From Thalassia testudinum (lineage: Eukaryota > Streptophyta > Magnoliopsida > Alismatales > Hydrocharitaceae), in assembly GCA_037157565.1 (NCBI GenBank), contig JAZHRO010000063.1, positions 92,132,001 to 92,196,000 on the forward strand: DNA of 64,000 nucleotides. The letters are read 5' to 3'. Under the pieces are notes generated by a model that saw only the letters and a program-made list of their open reading frames with translations, made no database searches and was not told the DNA's origin. Both the position numbers and the translations under genes were made by a program. Positions 55,850 to 64,000 of the stretch are shown in pieces; within the stretch, counting starts at the first letter, position 1; the number at the start of each line of letters is the position of its first letter.

Positions 55850-57599
55850 CATGGCCCAAATGGAGGTTGCCAAAATGGATGGGGCTCCCATCCGAAGTTT
55901 GGAGGTCCAGGCATCAGAGCCCAACTTCAATTGAGTGGTTGACGCATAGCGGTTCGATCACCCACCGGTCTTCTCATCGATCTTCTCATCTTCCTCATTA
56001 GTCTACTCCTTGGTCCCCCCAATTCGAGTAGTCCATCTTTCATCTTGTAAGTCCAAACTTTGATATTGAAATCTTCTTTATGACTAACAGAACAAGACTC
56101 TAATTCTCTCTTCGGTATCCAAGTTAATTTGGATCCTATTTTGTTAGTTGGTCTCATTGATCGAGATCCTTTCTCAACCTTTTGTTTAGTGCTAAATCCA
56201 TTTAACAACTTATCTTATTTTGCTTTAAGGCAAGCAAGATCGTTTTCAATAGCATGCATCTTGGTTTTTAAGTAAAAAATTTTCATTTTTAAACTAGTAT
56301 TCTCCTCAATCAATTTATTATTTTCATTGATTAGGCTATGATTTTCTAACAATAAGTCATCATTTTTTGGACAAGAACTAACTTCTAGATCTTTAAGTTG
56401 AATCTCTAACCTTTCATTTCCAGATTTTAGAAAACTATGATTCTTTTTAATGATCTTATTTTCTATTTTTAGTGACTTACTAAGCTCATATAATTCTTCA
56501 AAAGCATCTTGTAATTCAGAATTTACCTCCTTATTGTCATTGTCATCATCGCTATCACTTGCGATGGCCATGAAACCCATGCAGGTGACTTCATTTTTCT
56601 TCTTGGGATCCTCCTCTTCTTCTTCCACCAAGGTTGAGTTATCCCAATTAGCTTGGAATGCTTTCTTCTTGTACTTCTTCTCCTTCTCCTTCTTCTTTTC
56701 TTTCTTGAGAAGAGGACATTCGGGTTGAAGATGCCCTTTCTTGTTGCAATGATAGCAACATCTTGGGCTATCTTGCTCCTTCTTTTCCTTCTTCTCTTTC
56801 TTTGAGTTCCTGTAAAACTTAGAAAATTTCTTAAATAAAATCCTAAGGTCTTCGTCATCAGAACTTAACTCGTTGTCTGAAGCGACTTTGAAGGCGAGAG
56901 TCATCCTTGGCTTCAGCTTTGGTGTGTCCTTCTACTTCATCTTTGTCTTATAGTTCATGAGATTGCCTAAGAGATCCTTCATGTTGAGCTCCTCAACTTT
57001 ATCCGCCTCCTCGATGGCAGTGACATTTTGTTCCCATTCTGGTCCAGAGGAACAAAGAATATTTCCTTAAAGCTCCTCCTTGATAAAGGTCTTACCTTAG
57101 GCTTTCAAATTATTTACTATGAGAGTGAACCTAGTATTCATCTCACTTAAAGACTCATTAGGTTTCATAGAAAAAGATTCAAAATCTTGAGAAAGAATGT
57201 TAATTTTAGAAGCCTTTATCTTTGAGGTACCCTCATGAGTTAGTTCTAATGTATGCCAAATCTCGTAAGTGGTGGCGCATTGTAAGATCTGGTTGAATTC
57301 CAACGTGCTCAACATGCAATACAATGTGTTCGTTGTCTTCGCGTTGAGAGAAAGCTCCCGAATTTGCTGTTGTGAGTATCCTTCCAAGGGTCTCTCTGGG
57401 ATGTCGAATGGGGACTCACACCTAGCCTAAATGGTGAAGTTGTCTTGAAGCCAAGTCTTCATCCAGAGCTTCCAAAAAGGGTAGTTTCTCCCATCAAAAA
57501 TTCATGGACGGGTAGTAGTCTAGCTCTCGGATGTTCACATCGCAATGATGCATCCCTCTATGATCGCTTGCCGGTGTGTGATGCCCATATGCAAGACCT
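55850..57599 (-). pseudogene. Second array interior: copia gag, broken
   Basis: Order as in the first interior: YPFWKLWMKTWLQ-like start (frame shifted, about 57480), YSQQQIRELSLNAKTTNTLY, CATTYEIWHTLELTHEG, MKPNESLSEMNTRFTLIVNN, an intact zinc knuckle CYHCNKKGHLQPEC, a Lys/Glu-rich linker, and a coiled coil to LACLKAK (56215). After a stop, TNKIGSKLTWIPK leads to unrelated codons ending near 55927. The longest piece is 56215-56904. No pol sequence lies between gag and the PPTs, so the element is a gag-only deletion derivative. Confidence 0.87.
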
Positions 57600-57611
57600 G
57601 CACTGATACCA
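57600..57611 (-). other. Primer-binding site, tRNA-Met type (one change)
   Basis: Minus strand TGGTATCAGTGC, one base different from the standard site, two bases from LTR 3. Confidence 0.82.
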
Positions 57612-57613
57612 AA

Positions 57614-58250
57614 TGTAGGTTCTAACAGAGGCGGGTGAGGTTTGAGTGATAAAAATAAAATGCACAAATATAAATAATTAATCTTACAAAAAAGCAATCA
57701 CACAAGCACACAAGTATTTTTAGGTGAAAACCCAAACCCAGGTAAAAAACACCACCTAAGCCTCTCAACTTAAGATTTCCCGATCGACCTAGTCGATCAA
57801 ATCCACTAACGTACTACTTCAACGAGGGTAATACAACCTCTTACAACCATGCTACTTAAACGAAGGTGGCATACCTAAAACCCCTCCTCTTCACGAGGAG
57901 TATTTTATCTTGTGAGGGAGATAGGAATTTGTAAGGTGAATACCCAAACAAAGACAATTATAAATATCCTATAGAGTCACAAAGTAAGTATTTAAATCTA
58001 GCTACCAAAGGCAATAGAAACTTCCCTTTGATGGAAGTGCATAAGCTATTGACGTGGAGTGCGTGAACCACTCAAGGGCACGAATGGTGCTCTCGTATTT
58101 GTTGGCGGGGGAGTGGGTGCACAGTTGGGAAGATGCTCTCAAGATGTAAACTAAGGCTTGGAGAGCAAGATTACTTCTCAAGATCAATTTGACACAATAT
58201 AATGTGAAAGTAGTGTATCAAGGTGTGTTTGATAAAGGAAGTGTGCCCCT
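57614..58250 (-). repeat. Array LTR 3, truncated
   Basis: Collinear with 53684-54315 and stops at GTGCCCCT just before the TATA box position; LTR fragment L follows. This is the 5' LTR of the second interior. Confidence 0.82.
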
Positions 58251-58927
58251 TGTGAGTTTGCCTGTGGATCGAACGAATACTAAAGGGGAGGGATGAATAG
58301 TATCGCCTTTTTGAAATAGTAAAGGATAAAAATAAATTCCCAAGAAAGTCAAGCACAAATTACACTAGGATTTAGAGTGGAAACTCAAATCGGGTGAAAA
58401 TCGCTACCTAAGCCTCTGAGCTTAGTATTTTCTTGACTAGTCAAGGCCAGTCAATCCACTTTAGTACCACTTTAACGAGAGTGGCACAACCTCTTTACAA
58501 TCACTTCTCTTTTACCCTGAAGAGAAGAATAATAACAACACGGATCTTTCCAACACCTTGGAATCCGTTAATTAAAAACAATAAAGTTGAATAACAATAA
58601 ATATATCTATGGAACCTTAATAAAAGATAAAACTAGGATTTCAGTAGAGGTTCGAAATGACGTGCTTTTGAATGACGTGAATAGCGAAGTGTAGAAACAC
58701 TTGAAAGAAGCATGATACGCTCCGATCTTTTTGAGAGTATTTCTATGGAAAGTTGTTATTCAAAAGAGCTGTGTACGACCTCTATTTATACTAAAAACCT
58801 GGCCTGAAAAGGAAGTCAAATTGGTCAATGAATTAAGGTATATTGATCGATCAAAAAGCTATTTGGTCGATCAATTAAGTTATTTTATTGATCACAGGTT
58901 GGTCGATTAATTAGCTTGGTTGGTAGA
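58251..58927 (-). repeat. L: partial LTR of a related Sirevirus-like element
   Basis: Begins TGTGAGTTTGCC at the break in LTR 3. It shares the LTR segment GTGGAAACTCAAAT...GTGAAAATCGCTACC and the ACTTTAACGAGAGTGG region with the array LTRs. TATAAATA on the minus strand at 58783-58790. U3 is cut by element I at 58928. It probably inserted into LTR 3. Confidence 0.65.
58843..58914. promoter_or_regulatory. TTGATCGATCAA repeats in L U3
   Basis: Perfect 12-base palindrome at 58843-58854, related TTGGTCGATCAATTAA at 58863-58878 and TTGGTCGATTAATTAG at 58899-58914. They start about 50 bases upstream of the TATA box on the minus strand and are cut off by I. Confidence 0.55.
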
Positions 58928-60612
58928 TGAACGAGCAGACTTTTCGCTTTGCATTATAGTATTTAAGTGGTGGAAAAATTGACTAATAAAAAAAAATGAA
59001 AATAACCACTCGTAGAAGAGCGGGTCGTGTCCACAGGGAGGCAATTATGCAATAAATTCTTAATTATTTTATAGTATTTCAGATAGTGCGAAATTCCTAT
59101 TTAAATCTAACATAAAATGCGAAGGAAAGTAGATTCGCAATAACTTAAAAAGATAAAGGTATATGTGCAGTTTTCCCTCACTGAAATCTTCAATAAATTT
59201 ACGATGAATTTATGTAATTTTTACGTGACGTGTACTAGAGAAAATTAGTACTTAAGTTAAGCCCAAAAATCAATCTTCAAACTAGTGAATATCAATAACA
59301 TGCAATTATAATGAAATATGAGTGTTCATGTGCAATTGTTCCATAATAAAATAATAATAAATCAAAAATCAAATGTTGGCAATGGTAGAAAATGTAATTT
59401 TTAATTAACTCCAAAACAGAGCATTTGTTGTCGTGGCTTGTGCGCACAAGAGGAGGAGAGACGGACGTTGAGGCTGCCGTTGGAGATCACCCCGCTCAGG
59501 CTACACCCGATGGTGGTGACGGCGTAGCTGATGGCTGCCTGTGGTGGCTACAGGAAGGATGGGAAGGTGGTTGGCGGTGAGCAGTGAACCGGGCAGGGGC
59601 AGGCACTAGATGAGCAGTGCGCACGCTGCGGTGCGCTGGAGGCGAGGGGAGTGCCAGGCGCTGGCTTGAGGCAGCTCTGAAGAAATTGGCATGCGGTGCC
59701 TGCTGGGACGATGGAGGAGCTGAAGGGAGGCGGACCTGCGGGGCCTGGAAGGTGCGAAGCAGCACTTGCAGTGTACAGTGCCTGCGCTGGAGTGCCTACG
59801 GTGCGGCTGGGCTGCGGTGCGGGCAGAGGTGGAGTGAGTGCCTGCAGCAGGGGGCGCTAGAGGATGGATGGGCACGTGTGCGGCTGAAAGGTAGGATGGG
59901 TTGTGGTGTTGGCAGGGGTGGACGCAGCGCCTATAGAGGGTTGAAGTGCTACACTTGGTGCTGAAGGGAGGAAGCGCTGAAAGGAGGATGCGGCTGGAGA
60001 TAAGCGCACAGAGAAAGAGTAGGGCGCGCTCCTGCGCAGGGAAGATGCAGATCCGGGTGCATGGGGAAGGCTATGGCAGTGGCATTAGAGAGGTTGGAGC
60101 TCACTTGATGGCAATGGAGAAGATAGAGGAAGTTGTGCACAGTGCACGCTTGATGCAGTTCCCCGCCAGGGGGAAGATGCCCATCCACAGTGCACGCTGG
60201 AATTGTTCCCCGCAAGGGGGAAGATCGCCTCCGTTCTTCTCTCCACCTCATCTCTTTAACTCCTCTCTCTCCCCGCATGCGCCAATCGAGGGATTTTCAA
60301 ATCCCTTTTCTAATTTTGGCAAGAGGCTATTGGGGAGACGCTGGCGGCTATTGAGGGTGGCCGATAGAGAGGGAAAAGAGCAGCCACCGGTTATTTGAAA
60401 GGGTAATTTACCCTTTCCTCCTCATTCTTTTGCCACTTACTTTTCCTACACATAAAAAGAACATAATAATTACACATTAAATTATAGAATGTTATAAAAT
60501 TAAATAATAATGCATACAATTATTCTATAACTTAGTGTAGTTATTAACAAACCTAAAATGTATAATTAAAGTTACTTAGGTGTAATATTAGTCCATTAAA
60601 ATGGACTCATCA
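58928..60612 (-). repeat. Element I 3' LTR
   Basis: 1685 bases, TGAACGAGCAG to GACTCATCA. The region GTGGTGGAAAAATTGAC...AACCACTCG-AGAAGAGCGGGTCG matches the start of the C LTRs. The GC-rich centre (59440-60390) gives spurious frames on both strands. Confidence 0.82.
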
Positions 60613-60650
60613 AATACCCCCATGCCTAAGATTTGCTAGTCCCTAGCAAA
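60613..60650 (-). promoter_or_regulatory. I polypurine tract and perfect palindrome
   Basis: Minus strand TTTGCTAG-GGA-CTAGCAAA (60650-60632), then CTTAGGCATGGGGGTATT next to the LTR. Confidence 0.82.
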
Positions 60651-62329
60651 AATGAATAATAGAAGTAATCAGAAGACTTCTTCTTTTCTTATTTCAAAAC
60701 TTTAGAAATCCAGACAAATGTGTAGTGCTGATAGCCTAGGTAATAGATCCAAGTGAAAGAGCCAATTCGCATTTGGAGTTCGTACATCACCCTTGGCAAA
60801 TATTTCTGTCGGGCAACTACTTCCCTCGGGGATAAAGCAAATGATAAAATGTAATTTGACCTCGGCGTTTGGCTTAGGTAGGAGATATCGAGTTGAATGG
60901 ATTTGTATTTGGTGGCACACACTCATCTGGTGCTACATATAGTCTAGTACCGCAGACTCTATATCTCTAGACTATTAGACAAGTCAACTCTGAGAGAGGC
61001 TATACAACTGTGCTCTCTTGATGTTCCTGGGCACTCTCTTTTCTTTCTTTCTGAGATCACGAATCTCGCCAAATTTAGAAATTGTACTCACTATTTGGTG
61101 GCCTCACATGCATCTATACTTCAATTAAAGTCCTAATAACTCTACAACTAAGTTAGAGTTCTCAACCAGTATTTAGGCGATCAGAAATACTAGAAGGTAG
61201 GTATGCATCATATTTGGTGGAACGCGATAGGTGTTCTGTTGCCTCAGAAACAGCGTTACATCATACACTTGGACTTTTTTTTTGTAATATAACTTTTTCT
61301 TCTTTTCTTCTTTCTATTTCTTCTTTTTCTACTTATTTTCTCTTTTCTTTATATATATATATATTTTTTCTTATTTTTGTTTCTTTTTCAATCAACACAA
61401 CACAATACTGACGTTTATTTACGCGGCATTATTAGGGATGATGATGGTCAAGAGGAAGTTGTGTGGCTTATTTGATGGAAGTGCCTATTCTCGTCACCGG
61501 GAAGGAATGGATAGGACAGGCGTATTTTTGACCTTTGACACTACTACCCTCCTTCAGCTGAGGGCTCTATGAAGGACGATCGTAACCATCCACCATAGTC
61601 ATAGCTTTATTAGACTCAATCTCTGTGTATCTGCCTTATTTGGCGACTCTCAGAGATTCACATAAAGTACGTACACAGGAACAAAGAGTGAAAACTACGC
61701 TTAACTCTAAAGTATCATCATCTAATTATCCAAAACTTAAGAGTCCTTGCAGTAGACTTAGCGCACCAATAATCTCTCTACTTTCTTCTCACAATTATGA
61801 GGTGGATCTACTAGAAGATAGTATGCCTGACTCCCTATGAACTGTCCAAGGATTCAGTAGGCTTACAAATGCTCATTAGTTTTCCTCAAGGATCCATTAC
61901 CAAGTCTACGTCCACGTGAAATAAATGTACTAGATTCTAAACTTAAGAAATAATTCAGGAAGAAAAACCTCCAATGACAAAGGTATTCTGCTAGGGATTA
62001 ACCCAATCAACTTAAGAAAAGAGAATTTTCTTTTTATATGCTAACTTAAATGCATGAATGCACCTAAAATGCAAATGCACTCTCCCATGCCTAAATCCTA
62101 CAATGTCCCCATTGTAAAATTAAAACAAGAGGAGAAAGGAAAGAAATCACCTAATGACCGCTGGGTTACCTCCCAACAAGCGCTGCATTTTCTATCACGA
62201 GCCAGGCTAAGAAGGAACCTATAAGTCTGGTTCCAAACAAAAAAGTTTAGGCCTTAAGAATATGCATAACAGTGCAGGCCTAGAAAATAGGTAACCACGG
62301 ATATTGGTGAGCTGTTGATGCAATGTAAT
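60651..62329 (-). other. I 3' untranslated region
   Basis: No conserved frame. Holds a weak copy of the internal palindrome and purine tract (CAATG-TCCC-CATTG 62101-62114 on the plus strand and TCTCCCATGCC 62082-62092) and the block GTTACCTCCCAACAAGCGCT (62165-62184), which has a counterpart just after A's integrase (12227-12257). The T-rich run at 61268-61392 is low-complexity. Confidence 0.6.
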
Positions 62330-63993
62330 TTCAAATGCTTGTTAGAAGAAATGAAAATAGAAAATCTCGTTGGCTACCTGGGGAGGTCAAGGAATAAGAA
62401 AGGGAATATGAAAAGAGGCCTCCCGACATGGAATAAGTGGAGGATAACAAGGATCCTCCAAAGCAGGACGGGTTTTAAAAGATATACACATAATTAGTTC
62501 AAACCCTTAAATGGCGAGAGTAAAAGTACAAGCATCAATCCATACTCGCCATTCTACCCTAGGATGTACTGGCCTGATATAGTCTCCAGAAAGAATGTAC
62601 ATGAGCAGAGATCTGAGCCAAGGATCGGTAGTGTTGGAAGGTCCAATGTTGGAGTATAACGGTTAAGTCCAATGAGGGCTTAGTTGGTATTAGGTCCAAT
62701 TCCAACAATGATTCAGATCGTGTACACTCCCTAACAGTTGTAGACAACTTCAAGTTATCCTGCCTAGCATTAATGATCAGAGTTGTATTTGAATCAAGGG
62801 TAGACTCCAAATTACAACCTTTTGATGGCAAGGTAAAAATGTAAGAATCATTATCATTTAGCTCATCCCCAGATTCGTTTGGTTCACTCAAATATTTATC
62901 GGGGTGTATCCGTGATTCATTAGGAGTTGGATCAGTATCCTCAATTATTTCTAAAGGAGGATCAGTTTTAATATTTTGGAGGAAGCCTATAACATTGAAT
63001 TCGTCATTCTTCTCGGGGTATAAATCCTCAATTGACGTGTTTTGCTCTCGAGTATCTCCCATAGACTTCTCATTATTTTGCTTGTCCTCCTCTAATATCA
63101 ACTCCTGTTTAGATGGAGGATGACTCTCAAAAGAAAGGAGGAATCTGGATTTAATCATATTATTTCTACCCTCTGGAGGTAAATCCTCAAATGATAAATA
63201 ATTCTCCTGTGATTCACTCCAGATTTTTAGTCTAGGTTCCTCTATTGGGGCATCCTCATCTTCTGAATTAGACTCTTCATATCCTTGAGACCAGAATTGA
63301 TCATCCTCTATTCCCTTAGGGTCAACTTCATTAGGTGCATTTGAATCCTCAAAATATTGAATGGTAGGTGTTGATTCCCTAAGTGGAGGGTCAGGAGTAG
63401 GCTCACTAAGTGTAGAATGGGATTCCACCAAATAATCAAGAGGGGAAGTGATAGGAATAATACAACCTTGACCCAGGTTGGTAAGGGAAAGGAGAATACC
63501 GTCATTGGGGTCAAGGTCCTCAAGAGATACCATCTTCCCTTGCTTTTGACTGTAATATAATTCAAGTGGATAATCACTATGATTGTTATCCTCTAGTGGC
63601 CGTGTCTCATTGGGAGAGTGTAAGTGATAGCTACCTAAAATTGGATCCCTATTGTCATTAGGTTCCTCAGAATTATTTTCATGATCATGGTTTATTGGGT
63701 AGGGATCAGGATTATTGGAAAGCGTGTAGCTAAGTTTATCTTATTTCTTCATTTAACTATTGACTATTCTTCAACATCTCTCACATTGATTCCATTATTT
63801 CGTTTTGCTATTTTTGCATTTCTATAATAAAAGAGGAGAGGCTACTATTATCAGGTTGGGGAGGATAGTCAATTTTAGGCTCTGGTTGCCTAGGGGTATT
63901 GGTCCAACCTCAATATGGAAAATCATGAAGGGTGGTAGGGTTGGGTGTTTGCATGGAAGTAGGGATTTCAGGATTGGAAAATCCCGCTCCTAG
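62330..63993 (-). pseudogene. I acidic protein, relative of the C ORF, broken near its end
   Basis: The longest open piece is 62559-63533. Aligned motifs with the C protein: MVSLEDLDPNDGI (MVPLEDLDLDDSI in C), RLKIWSESQENYLSFEDL (FKIWSDTKGDYVLFEEL), ESLLELDLIPTKPSLDLTV (ERVLGLDTELIKPNLDLMA). After a shift near 62640, WRVWIDA (YRVWIDD) and ALEDPCYPPL (LLEDPCHPPP) follow. Upstream of 63533 the reading continues after stops to NPTTLHDFPY and GWTNT near 63870-63960. Overall acidic with no known domain. Two independent elements keeping the same motif order is the main evidence that this family encodes a real protein. Confidence 0.62.
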
Positions 63994-64000
63994 GCTCTGC

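Larger units (their letters stand above)
51475..58250 (-). mobile_element. Tandem Sirevirus-like copia array: LTR-gag-LTR-gag-LTR
   Basis: Three LTR copies (51475-51937, 53684-55487, 57614-58250) separate two gag-only interiors, all on the minus strand. The middle LTR has a PBS on one side (53670-53681) and PPTs on the other (55488 on), so it serves both interiors, as after unequal recombination between LTRs. Neither interior has protease, integrase, RT or RNase H. The gag type with a long coiled coil, the tRNA-Met PBS and the repeated GGGGGAG tracts fit Sireviruses. Confidence 0.82.
58928..64000 (-). mobile_element. Element I: C-like non-autonomous LTR element, 5' part outside window
   Basis: Minus strand: 3' LTR 58928-60612, PPT and palindrome 60613-60650, 3' untranslated region to about 62330, acidic ORF about 62330-63993. 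The leader, PBS and 5' LTR should lie beyond 64000. The LTR is alignable to C only in parts, so it is a separate subfamily. Confidence 0.82.

Overview
This window is land-plant nuclear DNA that is almost entirely transposable element. The evidence is plant-type Ty3/gypsy elements of the Athila kind (RT motif FMDD, primer sites complementary to plant tRNA-Asp), Sirevirus-like Ty1/copia fragments (tRNA-Met primer sites, repeated polypurine tracts) and a fragment of a PLS-class PPR gene. I see no intact host gene, no RNA gene and nothing bacterial. The species cannot be told from the sequence.

Layout of 1-46875: a nest of LTR retrotransposons that can be untangled from LTR ends, primer-binding sites (PBS), polypurine tracts (PPT) and target-site duplications (TSD). 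Letters are local names. G (minus strand; internal part and 5' LTR at 41684-46875) was apparently entered by F (plus strand; 5' LTR to 1959, internal 1960-6778, 3' LTR 6779-8467 continued at 40735-41683). F's 3' LTR was split by A (minus strand, 8468-40729, perfect TSD CTCCA). A is the only element with recognisable gag, protease, RT, RNase H and integrase, all broken by stops. A's pol was split by C (minus strand, 13538-21674, with two LTRs, PBS and PPT). A's leader was split by B (plus strand, 26720-37107, perfect TSD ACCCT), a second copy of A's own family in the opposite direction. B's pol was entered by E (31966-34607), a relative of C, and a later deletion fused E to B's 3' LTR.

Layout of 46876-64000: an unassigned stretch with tandem repeats and hairpins (46876-48559); an LTR piece (H) fused to a PPR pseudogene (48560-49934); another unassigned stretch (49935-51474); a tandem Sirevirus-like array LTR-gag-LTR-gag-LTR without pol (51475-58250); a piece of a related LTR (L, 58251-58927); and the 3' part of another C-like element (I, 58928 to the window end).

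How the parts relate: A/B look like the autonomous partner. C/E/I and F/G lack pol and instead carry acidic open frames I do not recognise, yet have the same tRNA-Asp-type PBS where one is visible. Where the 3' end is visible (A, C, E, F, I) they also share a palindrome-plus-PPT module beside the 3' LTR. C, E and F share a three-copy repeat in the 3' untranslated part, and C, F and I share a second internal palindrome-plus-purine tract. The best candidate for something undescribed is this set of non-autonomous families with their own acidic proteins, probably moved in trans by an Athila-type partner.
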